Under the pieces are notes generated by a model. It worked only from the letters and a program-made list of their open reading frames with translations, did no database searches and was not told where the DNA came from. The translations under genes were made by a program, and so were the position numbers. 64,000 nt of DNA, taken from NCBI GenBank assembly GCA_963826055.1, contig CAWGVO010000009.1:620001-684000 (forward strand), given 5' to 3'. Source of the stretch: JBBDMC01 sp963826055. Lineage in GTDB: Bacteria > Pseudomonadota > Alphaproteobacteria > Rhizobiales > Kaistiaceae. The first letter of the stretch is position 1, and the number at the start of each line of letters is the position of its first letter. Of this stretch, positions 1 to 8,820 are shown piece by piece.

Positions 1-360
1 CTCCGCGAAACCGGAGATCAGGGGATGGATGTCGGCCGTTTTTCGCGCTTCCCGCACTTTGGCGACGCGCTCGCGATAATCCGGCCAGTTCGACTTGAGT
101 TCGGCGCGAAAGACATCCTGCATCGCCGAAAAGCCGGAGTACCCGAGCCGCTTTGCCAGGCGGATCAGCGTCGACGGCTGCACGGATGCCTGGGCGGCGA
201 TGCTCGCTGCCGTGCCCAGTGCGACCTCGTCCGGATTCTCCAGCGCGAACGCCGCCGCTTGGATCAGGCGCGGCGGCAAAGTGCCGCGCGTCTCCAATAG
301 CAGCGCCTTCAATCCACCAAGATCGCCCGGTGGCGAGGCTGTCGTGTCTTGGTCCGTCAT
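1..360 (-). CDS. RpiR/MurR-family transcriptional regulator, N-terminal part
   Basis: The reading frame starts with an ATG at 360-358 and runs off the left edge, giving 120 residues of the N-terminal region. After a variable stretch it contains the RpiR-type helix-turn-helix (LPPRLIQAAAFALENPDEVA, then a helix ending TAASIAAQASVQPSTLIRLA and the family signature RLGYSGFSAMQ). RpiR proteins pair this DNA-binding domain with a C-terminal SIS sugar-phosphate-binding domain, which would lie outside the window. The gene diverges from the sugar ABC transporter operon beginning at 585, so it probably represses that operon and responds to a phosphorylated sugar intermediate. The family call is firm; the effector is unknown. 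Confidence 0.88.
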   Translation of the reverse strand, partial: MTDQDTTASPPGDLGGLKALLLETRGTLPPRLIQAAAFALENPDEVALGTAASIAAQASVQPSTLIRLAKRLGYSGFSAMQDVFRAELKSNWPDYRERVAKVREARKTADIHPLISGFAE

Positions 361-398
361 GCTTGACGCTGCCTCATCCGGTGCGGTTGCCACTGCAC

Positions 399-432
399 TT
401 GACAGAATGGAACAAAAATTCCAGAGTAGAAT
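399..432 (+). promoter_or_regulatory. Probable promoter and RpiR operator of the sugar transporter operon
   Basis: A TTGACA hexamer lies at 399-404 and a TAGAAT hexamer at 427-432. The spacer is 22 bases, longer than ideal for sigma-70, so the -10 assignment is uncertain. An inverted repeat TGGAA-caaaaa-TTCCA occupies 408-423, between the two hexamers. Paired GGAA/TTCC half-sites in a divergent promoter are what an RpiR-type dimer would be expected to bind. The position between the regulator gene and the transporter operon supports repression by promoter occlusion. This is inference from position and symmetry. Confidence 0.5.
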
Positions 433-584
433 AATAGGGCTCAGGCATTCCGTCCAGAGTCCTCCGCGAGGCGATCGACGAGAGATCCGGTCGGGCCAAG
501 AGTCTAAGACTGACTTGTCGCAATGGGGTCTCGATCGCCAGAACTAACCGGATCCATTCCTGCTTGCGATCATGGGAGGAGAGC

Positions 585-1844
585 ATGCTGAGAAGGACCA
601 TTCTGGCCGGAGCCATGGCACTGGCATCGTTCGCCATCGCCGCTCCGGCCTTTGCCGACTTCACCATTGCGGTGCCGTCGGGCAGCGAAGGCGACGGTCT
701 CAGAGCAGCCGCCGCCGATTATGAAAAGCTGAAGAACATCAAGATCGAAGTCGTCCAGGCACCGTATAGCAATCTGTTCGAGAAGGCGGCAACCGCGGGC
801 CAGACGAAATCCGGCGCTTTCGACATCATTCTGATGGACGATCCCTGGATCCCGTTCTTCGCCGAGAACGGCCATCTTGAGGAACTCACGTCGTACTTCA
901 ATGCCATGGGCACCGGCGGTCCCGACAGCGACTTCCTGGCCAAATCGCTGGCCGTTTGTCGCAACCCGTACAACACCGGTCCCTTCGTCTGCCTGCCGTA
1001 TGTCGGCAACGCCCAGATGTTCTTCTATGACGGCGCCAAGTTCGCCGACCAGGGCCTGCCCAACGGTCCCAAGACCTGGGACGACGTGATCAAGGCGGCG
1101 AGCGCCATCACCAAAGCTGGCGGCGGGCGCACGTTCGGCTACGTGTTCCGCGGTGGCGAGGGCAACCCAGTCGTCGCCGACTTCATGCCGATCTTCTGGT
1201 CATACGGCGCCAACATGTTCAACGCCGACCGCTCCAAGGTCACCATCGATACGCCGGAAGGCGCGGCGGCGATGAAGACCTTCATGGCGCTGAAGGCCAC
1301 CGCCCCGAAGGGCGTTGAAAGCTACCAGGCCGACGAAGTGGGTCGCGCCCTGGCGGCTGGAACCGCAGCATCGTCGATCAACTGGCCGAACTGGGTCGCG
1401 ACGTTTGAGGACCCGAGCCAGTCGAAGATGGTTGGCAAGATCTCGTATTCGGCGATTCCATCGGGCACGCACGCCGGCTCTTCGGAGATCGGGCACTGGA
1501 CCATGGGCCTCATGTCGGCGTCAAAGCACAAGCAGGAGGCCTTCGACTTCATGGTCTGGGCGACCTCGCCTGAGCAGATCAAGATCTCGGCCATGCGCGG
1601 CAACCCGCCGGTGCGCTTCTCGGTGTTCACCGACCCGGAGCTGACGTCGCAGAAGCAGTTCCGTCACTTCCCGACGCTGATGGAGGCGATCAACTTCTCG
1701 ACGCCGCGTCCGCGTCATCCCAAGTGGCCGGAGATCGAGAACGCCTTCGGCATCGAGCTGTCCAAGGCGGTCGCCGGGACCCAGTCGCCTGAGGATGCGC
1801 TGAAGAACGCCCAGGCGGCGGTCGAGAAGATCGTCGGCCAATAG
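585..1844 (+). CDS. Carbohydrate ABC transporter, family-1 solute-binding protein
   Basis: This 419-residue periplasmic binding protein starts at ATG 585, six bases after a GGGAGGA ribosome-binding site. It has a classical signal peptide (MLRRTILAGAMALASFAIAA, cleavage near PAFA-DF). The mature part reads like the family-1 (MalE/UgpB type) fold: an early LKNIKIEVVQAPYSNLFEK segment, an ILMDDPWIPFFAENGHLEEL segment, and a C-terminal segment with EIENAFGIELSKAV followed by an NAQAAVEKI helix. It should deliver a sugar or polyol to the two membrane permeases encoded downstream. The substrate cannot be read from the sequence; the isomerase and two dehydrogenases downstream suggest a sugar, polyol or sugar acid catabolised without phosphorylation. 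Confidence 0.93.
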   Translation: MLRRTILAGAMALASFAIAAPAFADFTIAVPSGSEGDGLRAAAADYEKLKNIKIEVVQAPYSNLFEKAATAGQTKSGAFDIILMDDPWIPFFAENGHLEELTSYFNAMGTGGPDSDFLAKSLAVCRNPYNTGPFVCLPYVGNAQMFFYDGAKFADQGLPNGPKTWDDVIKAASAITKAGGGRTFGYVFRGGEGNPVVADFMPIFWSYGANMFNADRSKVTIDTPEGAAAMKTFMALKATAPKGVESYQADEVGRALAAGTAASSINWPNWVATFEDPSQSKMVGKISYSAIPSGTHAGSSEIGHWTMGLMSASKHKQEAFDFMVWATSPEQIKISAMRGNPPVRFSVFTDPELTSQKQFRHFPTLMEAINFSTPRPRHPKWPEIENAFGIELSKAVAGTQSPEDALKNAQAAVEKIVGQ

Positions 1845-1866
1845 GCAGGAAAAGCGTCGCGCGAAT

Positions 1867-1898
1867 ACGTGAGCGGGGTCGACCGATCCCGCTCACGT
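1867..1898. other. Strong hairpin between binding-protein and permease genes
   Basis: A perfect 11-base inverted repeat (ACGTGAGCGGG at 1867-1877, CCCGCTCACGT at 1888-1898) with a 10-base loop lies just after the binding-protein stop codon. No run of T follows. Hairpins in this position of sugar ABC operons commonly stabilise the upstream mRNA or attenuate read-through, so that binding protein exceeds permease. The structure is seen; the role is inferred. Confidence 0.6.
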
Positions 1899-2063
1899 GA
1901 GACGCAATCGGCGGATTGGCATTCAAACGCAAAGCGCGGCAAAGGCCGCGGCATGTGGGCAACGTTCGGGGCAAGCACGTGACGCGCACCACGGAAATGC
2001 CGTTGTCGGCATCAGCGGCGGTTCCAGTCCGGTTCCGCTGCCGAGCGCTGGGTCGAGCGCCAT

Positions 2064-2910
2064 TTGCGGATCATCATGCTGGCGCCGGCGATGATCATCT
2101 TGGCGGGGCTCACGCTGTTCCCGACGGTGTACATGTTCAGTGCCGCGACGCACAAGATCAGCCCCGACCCGAGCGTTGCCAACGAATTCGTCGGGCTCGG
2201 CAATTTCGCCCGGATGTTCACCGACCCGGAGCTGCTGACCAGCGCCAAGAACACACTGGTCTTCACGGTTTCGGCCGTGATCGATCGAATTCGCGCTGGG
2301 ACTTGGCCTGGCACTCCTGTTCGAGAGGTACGTTCGCCGGCTGAACTTCCTCAAGACGATCCTGATGATGCCGATGATGCTGCCGCCGATCGCGGTGGCC
2401 ATCACCTGGAAGTTGATCTACCAGCCCCAATTCGGCGTGCTCAACGAGATTGTCTATGATCTCGGCCTGCCCATCCAGGCCTGGGCCGGCGACGCCTGGC
2501 TCGCTATGCCCTGCATTATTGCCGCCGACGTTTGGGAGTGGACGCCGTTCATTTTCCTGCTGATGCTCGCGGGCCTCTCGAGCCTTCCGGACGAGCCGTA
2601 CGAGGCGGCGCAGGTGGATGGCGCCTCATCGTGGCGCCAGTTCTGGGACCTGACACTGCCGTTCCTCAAGCCCGTGATCTCGATCGCGCTGCTGCTGCGC
2701 ATCATGGACGCGCTGCGCCTCTTCGACCTGGTGTTTATCCTCACCGGCGGCGGGCCGGCCAACGCCACCGAAACCCTGAGCTTCTACATCTATAAGGTCG
2801 CTCTGCGCTTTGCCGACTTCGGCTATGCCGCGGCGATTTCGCTCACGGTACTGTTCATTACCGTCGGCTTCAGCACCTGGTTCATCCGACGCGTGCGATT
2901 GGTGGTGTGA
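2064..2910 (+). CDS. Carbohydrate ABC transporter permease (MalF/UgpA type), one frameshift
   Basis: Inner-membrane permease of the CUT1 class. The first frame gives an N-terminal membrane helix (RIIMLAPAMIILAGLTLFP) and the second carries the conserved EAA loop, seen as EAAQVDGASSWRQFWDLTLP, which contacts the ATPase. The frame changes at about 2280-2288, where ATCG is present twice in tandem. Removing one copy restores a continuous reading through a membrane helix into RLNFLKTILMMPMMLPP. The start is uncertain: TTG 2064 gives a short cytoplasmic end, and the same frame is open back to a stop at 1980, so the N-terminus may be longer. Genuine mutation or sequencing error cannot be separated here; the rest of the protein looks functional. 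Confidence 0.85.
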
Positions 2911-2949
2911 CGATGGCGGCCCTGCCTGTCAGGCGCCGGAGGCGGCGCC

Positions 2950-3774
2950 ATGTTGCAAACCGCGGCGGCCCGGCTGGGCATCTTCGTCGCCCTCGTTCTG
3001 ACCGTCTTTCCGATCTTCTGGATTGCCATCAACTCGATCAAGCACGACATCGATATCTTCGCCGTGCCGCTGGTCTGGTTCAACTTTCAGCCGACCCTCG
3101 AGCAGTACCATGCGACGTTCGTCGAACGGCCGTTCCTGACCTATGCGCTGAACAGCTTCATCATCGCGATTTCGACCACGATCGTCTCGCTCGTCTTCGG
3201 CACGATGGCCGGGTACGCGCTTGCGCGTTTCAACTATCCGGGTAACGCCAAGTACCACATCTCCTTCTGGATCCTGTCGACCCGCATGATGCCGCCGATC
3301 GTGACGGTCATTCCGCTATACATCCTGTTCAACTACTTCAGCATGCTGAACACCAAGACCGCCGTGGTCATCGCCTACACCGCGTTCAACCTGCCGTTCG
3401 TGACCTGGATGATGAAGAGCTATTTCCAGGATCTTCCCGTCGAGCTGGAAGAGGCGGCAATCGTCGATGGCGACACCCGCTGGGGCGCGTTCCTGCGCGT
3501 CGCCCTGCCGCTGGCGCGGCCGGGCCTGGCCGCCACCGCGATCTTCAGCCTGATCATTTCGTGGAACGAGTTCCTGCTCGCCCTGATCATCACGGATACC
3601 GAGGTCTCGCAGACGCTGCCGATCGGCATCGCCGGGCGGATCAACCAGTACACGACCTATTGGGGCGAAATCAGTGCGGCGGGCTTCCTGGCGAGCGTGC
3701 CCATCATGATCTTTGCCCTCATCGTTCAGCGCCACCTGGTGCGGGGTCTTTCATTCGGAGCGGTCAAGGGCTGA
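2950..3774 (+). CDS. Carbohydrate ABC transporter permease (MalG/UgpE type)
   Basis: This 274-residue second CUT1 permease starts at ATG 2950, seven bases after a GGAGG. It begins with a membrane helix (LGIFVALVLTVFPIFWIAIN) and shows the usual family segments: the post-helix LEQYHATFVERPFLTYALNS stretch, an STRMMPPIVTVIPLY helix, and the EAA loop VELEEAAIVDGDTRWGAFLR before LPLARPGLAATAIF. It pairs with the upstream permease as the heterodimeric membrane channel and ends six bases before the ATPase start. The gene is intact. Confidence 0.95.
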   Translation: MLQTAAARLGIFVALVLTVFPIFWIAINSIKHDIDIFAVPLVWFNFQPTLEQYHATFVERPFLTYALNSFIIAISTTIVSLVFGTMAGYALARFNYPGNAKYHISFWILSTRMMPPIVTVIPLYILFNYFSMLNTKTAVVIAYTAFNLPFVTWMMKSYFQDLPVELEEAAIVDGDTRWGAFLRVALPLARPGLAATAIFSLIISWNEFLLALIITDTEVSQTLPIGIAGRINQYTTYWGEISAAGFLASVPIMIFALIVQRHLVRGLSFGAVKG

Positions 3775-3779
3775 GATCA

Positions 3780-4846
3780 ATGGCTTCCGTGCAATTCAGG
3801 GACGTGGTCAAGAAGTTCGGCGGGTTCACTGCCGTCGCCGATCTGGATCTCGAGGTGCGCGATCAGGAATTTCTGGTCCTTCTCGGGCCGTCAGGCTGCG
3901 GAAAAACCACGACGATGCGCATGGTCGCCGGACTCGAGGAGGTGACCAAAGGAGAAATTTACATCGGCGACGACCGGGTCAACGACGTGCTGCCGAAGTA
4001 TCGCGACGTCGCCATGGTCTTCCAGTCCTACGCGCTGTATCCGCACCTGACCGTGGCCGAGAATATCGGCTACCCGCTGAAGATCCGGAAGGTGCCGCCG
4101 GATGAGCGTCGCCGACAGGTTGAGGAAGTTGCCCGACGGGTGGAGCTTGAGTCTCTTCTCGATCGCCTGCCGAAGGAATTGTCAGGCGGGCAGCGCCAGC
4201 GCGTTGCTCTGGCGCGCGCCATCATCCGTACACCGCGGGTGTTCCTGATGGACGAGCCGCTATCCAATCTGGACGCCAAGCTCCGCGTGCAGATGCGCGC
4301 CGAACTGAAGCACCTGCAGCACGAACTGAAGGTGACCACCATCTACGTCACCCACGACCAGATCGAGGCGATGACGCTGGCTGACCGCGTCGCGGTCATG
4401 AACCGGGGCATCATCGAGCAGCTCGGCTCTCCCAAGGAGATCTACAACGATCCGCGGACGCTCTTCGTCGCCGGTTTCATCGGTTCGCCGCCGATGAACC
4501 TGATCGAAGGGCGAGGTTCGGGACGGCGAATTTACCGGCGCGGGAGGCCTGCGCGTCGAGGGGCTCGGCGCGCGTGACCATACCCAGGGCCGTGCTCGGT
4601 GTTCGACCCGAGGATGCCGAGGTGGTCGGCACCGAAGATCCGCGCGCTAACCTCAGGGCTCCCATCTATTCGGTCGAACTGACCGGCGAGAACACCCTGG
4701 TCAGCGTCAATCTCGGCGCCAATCTCCTGACCATGCGGGCGGACAAGAATTTCGACGGCGCCATCGATCATCAGATTGGCGTCCACATTGCCGCCGAGCG
4801 CGCGTTTCTTTTTGACCGGGAGAGTGAAAATCGCGTGGATTTCTGA
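3780..4846 (+). CDS. Sugar ABC transporter ATPase (MalK/UgpC type), two frameshifts near the end
   Basis: Energy-coupling ATPase of the sugar importer, starting at ATG 3780. The nucleotide-binding domain is complete: Walker A GPSGCGKTT near residue 36, Q-loop VFQSYALYPHLTV, signature LSGGQRQRVALARA near residue 134, Walker B VFLMDEPLSNLDAKLR and switch histidine YVTHDQIEAM. After PPMNLIEG the frame breaks near 4509, where GGG replaces an expected GG, and again near 4571 in a GCGCGCG run. It then resumes as the MalK-type regulatory domain (PRAVLGVRPEDAEVV, ending ERAFLFDRESENRVDF). The domain is normally continuous, so the two breaks look like length errors in short repeats. Confidence 0.9.
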
Positions 4847-5606
4847 AGTAGCTGCAGCGGTTGTTGTCGCGTCCGCGCTCACCGGTTCGTGCATGGCGGC
4901 AAGCGACGGGCCGATCGCCGGAAACCCGCTGATCGATATCGCCGCCGGTCCGTTTGTGTTTGGCAACGACGCCGGCAACGACAACGAGCGGCCGCAGCGG
5001 ACCGTGGTCGGGCCGGCCTTTGCCATGAACCGGACCGAAATCAGCAACGAGCAGTATCAGCACTTTGTCGACGAGACCGGACATCGCTCGGGGTTCTACG
5101 GCGATCATCCTTTTCTCGGGCTCGGCAATCGGCCGATCGTCGGCGTAAGCTGGGCCGACGCTGAGGCGTTTTGCGATCACTATGGTCTCCGCCTGCCCTC
5201 CGAACAGGAGTACGAGCGCGCGGCGCGCGGCGTCGACGGCGCACCGTTTCCATGGGGCGCCGCACCGCTCGACGCGATGCGCGCCAACGGCGGCGCCGAA
5301 ACATGTTGCGGCAGCGACGATCGCGACGGATACGCCATGACCGCGCCGGTCGATTCGTTCGCCGAGGGCGCCAGCCCCGAGGGCATTCTCAATCTCGTCG
5401 GCAACGTCTGGGAATGGACGCGGGACCTCTACGCCCGCTACGACGGAACCCCGGACCCGGAGAACGACGGCAAGTACCGCGTCTTGCGCGGCGGCGCATG
5501 GAACAGCGACCCGTCCCACCTGTCGACGACATACCGGCTCGCCTACGATCCTGATTTTCGCTTTGCGGCAAATGGCGGCTTCCGATGCGTGCGTTCGCCG
5601 GATTGA
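4824..5606 (+). CDS. Exported SUMF1-fold (formylglycine-generating-enzyme-like) protein
   Basis: About 260 residues. GTG 4824 gives a convincing signal peptide (MKIAWISEVAAAVVVASALT, cleavage around CMAA), although the purine-rich stretch is very close to it; a TTG at 4776 is the alternative. The body is a SUMF1 domain, with MNRTEISNEQYQHFVDETGH early, the GVSWADAEAFCDHYGLRLPS core, NLVGNVWEWTRDLY, and the closing RVLRGGAWNSDP and GGFRCVRSPD. The paired cysteines of true aerobic formylglycine-generating enzyme are absent after the RGGAW motif, so sulfatase activation is unlikely. Two adjacent cysteines (ETCCGSD) lie elsewhere. Related proteins act as ligand-binding or non-haem-iron enzymes. 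It overlaps the ATPase gene end and the next gene, so it is part of the sugar operon. Confidence 0.85.
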   Translation: MKIAWISEVAAAVVVASALTGSCMAASDGPIAGNPLIDIAAGPFVFGNDAGNDNERPQRTVVGPAFAMNRTEISNEQYQHFVDETGHRSGFYGDHPFLGLGNRPIVGVSWADAEAFCDHYGLRLPSEQEYERAARGVDGAPFPWGAAPLDAMRANGGAETCCGSDDRDGYAMTAPVDSFAEGASPEGILNLVGNVWEWTRDLYARYDGTPDPENDGKYRVLRGGAWNSDPSHLSTTYRLAYDPDFRFAANGGFRCVRSPD

Positions 5607-6613
5607 TCGCGATTGGCTGGGCTGCGGTTTGCGGTGTTGCGTGGGCCGATCCCGCGCCCGGTCCGGGCTATGCTGCCGAGGTCATCCACCTCGATGGCGC
5701 GATCTTCTCCGGCCTCGCCAAGGACGGCGATGGGCTGCTCCTGACCAATCTCGGCGACGGACGCCTCTACCGCTGGAGTGCCTCCACTGGTTTCGTGCCG
5801 TTCGGACCTGTGCTTCCGCACGGGGTCGACGTGATCGGCGACCCAACAGGCCCGTACGACGTTGCCCGTTACGATGGCGGCTACCTGGTCGCCGAAGGCT
5901 GGACTCCGGTCGGTCAGGAGCCAGGTCCCAACGACCACGCCATGCTCGAAGTCGACGACCGGCAAGTGCTGCGCGTGATTTCCAATGATTTCTGGAATCC
6001 GTTTCGCTTCATCGCGGCGGATGCGGCCACCTACGTCATCGATGCCGCGCGGAACAGCATCGAGAAGCTGACGTCCGAGGGCAAGCGCACGTCTCTCTTC
6101 GCGTTTGCGCGGATTCGCCAGGAGGAGGGGGCGCTCAAGCGCCTGTCGCCGACCGAGTTCTCGAACAAGCAAACCTACGAATTTGACGCCGTACCGACGG
6201 GGATCGTCGCGCACGACGGACGTATCTATGTTTCGCTGTTCGCTGGTTTCCCGTTTCTGTCCGGCGCGGGAAAGATCATCTCGATTCCGCAATCGGGCGA
6301 AGCGCCAACCGCCCGCGTCGAGAGGGAAGGGCTGAATGCTCCCGTCGACGTCGGTTTCGACGCGGATGGTCGCATGCTCGTCCTTGAGCACGGAACTTAC
6401 GACCAGGCGGTTGGTTTTGCGCCGGGCAGTGGCAGGCTGATTTCAATTGACGCCGGGAAATCGCCCGAGCTTGTGCTGGGCGGCCTGACCAGGCCGGTTT
6501 CGCTGGCCGTCCTCGGCCAGGGAAGTATCGTCGTTTGCGGTCTTGACGGCACCGTGGTGTTTGTCGCCCCGTCGGGTCCGCCGCATCAACAGGGCAAGAA
6601 GGACGCGCAATGA
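5585..6613 (+). CDS. Exported beta-propeller (ScyD/ScyE-like or NHL-like) protein
   Basis: 342 residues, starting at ATG 5585 inside the end of the SUMF1-like gene. A signal peptide is clear (MRAFAGLIAIGWAAVCGVAWA). The rest consists of repeated four-strand segments of propeller type, such as GLAKDGDGLLLTNLGDGRLY, VAHDGRIYVSLFAGFPFL, VDVGFDADGRMLVLEHGTYD and LAVLGQGSIVVCGLDGTVVF. The ScyD/ScyE resemblance comes from the VGLA-type blade pattern and the phrase order (GLNAPVDVGFDADGRMLVLE). The function is unknown; a periplasmic sugar-lactone hydrolase or ligand-binding role would fit the operon. It ends overlapping the next start codon by four bases. Confidence 0.75.
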   Translation: MRAFAGLIAIGWAAVCGVAWADPAPGPGYAAEVIHLDGAIFSGLAKDGDGLLLTNLGDGRLYRWSASTGFVPFGPVLPHGVDVIGDPTGPYDVARYDGGYLVAEGWTPVGQEPGPNDHAMLEVDDRQVLRVISNDFWNPFRFIAADAATYVIDAARNSIEKLTSEGKRTSLFAFARIRQEEGALKRLSPTEFSNKQTYEFDAVPTGIVAHDGRIYVSLFAGFPFLSGAGKIISIPQSGEAPTARVEREGLNAPVDVGFDADGRMLVLEHGTYDQAVGFAPGSGRLISIDAGKSPELVLGGLTRPVSLAVLGQGSIVVCGLDGTVVFVAPSGPPHQQGKKDAQ

Positions 6614-7571
6614 AAATAGGCATGGTGAGTGACAGTCTCGGGTCACTCAGCTTTGAAAAGGTGCTCGACGCGGCCGCTGATCTCGGCCTCGACTCCATCG
6701 AGTTTGCGACCGGCAATTGGTCGACGGCCCCGCACATCGACATCGACAAGCTGCTGAGGAGCAAGTCGGCGCGCGACCGTTTCACGGATGCTGTCCGTGA
6801 CCACGGGCTTTCCATCAGCGCGCTGAACTGCAACGGCAATTCGCTTCATCCGGGCAGGAGCGGCCGTGAGCACGACAAGGTCGTCCGCAAGACGATCGAG
6901 CTGGCGCCGATGCTTGGCGTCGACCGCGTCGTGATGATGTCGGGCTGCCCTGGCGCGCCTGGCGACAAGTACCCCAACTGGATCACGGTGGCCTGGCCGC
7001 CGGAAACCGCCGAAATCCTCGACTGGCAGTGGAAGGAGATACTGATCCCCTATTGGCGCAAGCTGGTGCGCTTCGCGGCCAACAAGGGCATCCGCCATTG
7101 TGTCTCGAATTGCACGGCGGGCAGAACGTCTACAACGTCCCAACGCTGATGCGTCTGCGTGAAGCATGCGGCGAAGCCGTCGGCGTAAATTTCGATCCAA
7201 GCCACCTGATGTGGATGGGGGCCGATCCGCTTGCCGCGATCGAGGCGTTGGGACCGGCGATCTTCCACGTGCACGCCAAGGACACGCTGATCGATTCGCG
7301 CAATGTCGGCCTGAACAGCCGTCTCGAGACGCGGCCGAGCCAACAGGCCCGCGACCGCTCATGGAACTACGTGACGCTCGGCTACGGACACGGCGAGGAG
7401 TTCTGGCGCGCGTTCTGCCTGGCGCTCCGCCGTGGCGGCTACGATGGTGCCCTGTCCATCGAGCACGAGGACATGGCCCTTTCCCCGATGGAGGGCGTCC
7501 GCAAATCCGTCGACCTTCTGCGCCGAGCCTACATCGTCGAGCCGGCAAGTTACGAACTGCCGAAAATCTAG
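6610..7571 (+). CDS. Sugar phosphate isomerase/epimerase (xylose-isomerase-like TIM barrel), one frameshift
   Basis: This roughly 320-residue AP-endonuclease-2/IolE-like TIM barrel starts at ATG 6610. Recognisable parts are the first strand MKIGMVSDSLGSLSFEKVLD, the AADLGLDSIEFATGNW turn, LELHGGQNVYN, VNFDPSHLMWMGADP (metal-binding Asp and His), IFHVHAKDT and LSIEHED near the end. Such barrels use Glu, Asp, His and Glu to hold a divalent metal for sugar isomerisation or epimerisation. The frame breaks at about 7099-7103, where a GT dinucleotide appears to be duplicated. Removing it joins RHC directly to LELHGG. The gene sits between the propeller and dehydrogenase genes, so it probably catalyses an early cytoplasmic step on the imported sugar. 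Confidence 0.87.
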
Positions 7572-7615
7572 TCCACGACCGGCGCCGACGCGCTTGCGAA
7601 AATTGAGGGCATCAC

Positions 7616-8820
7616 GTGAGAGAATTGAGAATAGGCCTGATCGGGTCCGGCTTCATGGGGCAGGCGCACACCGACGCGTACCGCCGGGCCGCGCTGCTTT
7701 ATCCGAAACTGCCGGCGCGACCGGTCGTTACGCTCCTCGCCGACCGGGACGAGGCAACCGCGCGCGGCCGCCGCCGACCGGTTCGGCATCGCTCGCTGGA
7801 CCGGCGACTGGCGCCAACTGGTGTCCGATCCGGACATCGACGTCGTCGACATTACCTCGCCCAACAGTCTCCACCATCCGATGGCGCTCGCCGCGATCGC
7901 TGCCGGAAAGCACGTCTACTGCGAGAAGCCGCTGGCGGTCACCGCCGCCGAAGCGGAGGAAATGGCGGCTGCGGCAGCCAGGGCCGGGGTCCGCACGATG
8001 GTCGCTTTCAACAACGTCAAGACTCCGGCGGCCATCTATCGCCCGCCAGTTGATCGACGAAGGTGCGATCGGACGCCCGATCCGCTTCCGCGGCTGGTTC
8101 GATCAGGGCTTCTATTCCGACCCGGATTTGCCGTGGTCGTGGCGCTGTTCCCGCACCGAGGCGGGTTCCGGCGCGCTCGGCGACCTCGGCTCGCACGTCA
8201 TCTCGGTGGCCCAGTATCTGATGGGCGAATCGACAGCGTCGTCGCCGGCGAGCAGACGTACTTCGCCGACGCGACCGCTCGCCGGGGCAGGGGAGGGCTA
8301 CTCCGCCAAGGCGTCCAGCGATGCCGAACGCCGCAAGGTCGAGAACGAAGATCAGATCCAGTGCCTGGTGCGCTTCGCATCCGGCGCTGGCGGCGTGATC
8401 GAGGCCTCACGCGTCGCCGTCGGCAAGGTGTTCGGCATCCAGTGGGAGGTCAGCGGCACCGAAGGCACCATCGTCATGGACGGCGAGCGCTTCAACGAAC
8501 TGAAACTGGCCCGCCTCTCCGATCCAAAGCCCGAGCGCGGTTTCAAGACGCTGCTGGTCGGCTCGCAGGTTCCTCAGTTCCGGGCCTTCCTGCCCTTCGA
8601 TTACGCCGGCGGCGGCCTCGGCTACTTCGACGTCAAGGTGATCGAGGTGCACGACCTCGTGGCGGGAGTGTGCGGCGACGGTTGCTTCCCGGATTTCGCT
8701 TTCGGGTTGGCCAACGAGCGCATCGTCGCCGCCATGGAAGGCCTCCGCCCGGAGCGGGAAGTGGGAGAAGGTCGCCAACTGACGCGGAGACGGAGGGAGC
8801 AGCATCGTGACCGACAATGA
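7616..8820 (+). CDS. Gfo/Idh/MocA-family oxidoreductase, at least four apparent frameshifts
   Basis: NAD(P)-dependent sugar or polyol dehydrogenase. The Rossmann start IGLIGSGFMGQAHTDAYRRA begins at 7624. In another frame comes VDITSPNSLHHPMALAAIAA, then GKHVYCEKPLAVTAAEAEEM with the conserved EKP. The C-terminal domain includes LGDLGSHVISVAQYLMGE (with the catalytic-type GSH), DQIQCLVRFASGAGGVIEAS, and a last helix FGLANERIVAAMEGL. Breaks fall near 7765, 8045, 8228 and 8270. A further one near 8765 is possible, since a neighbouring frame ends WEKVAN at about 8780. The stop annotated at 8818-8820 overlaps the next start. It is either badly sequenced or decaying; this is the most damaged gene in the window. 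Confidence 0.8.

Noticed and set aside
4824..5606. Genuine formylglycine-generating enzyme for sulfatase activation
   Set aside because: The two cysteines expected after the RGGAW/RGGSW motif are missing, the protein is exported with a signal peptide, and no sulfatase gene is nearby.
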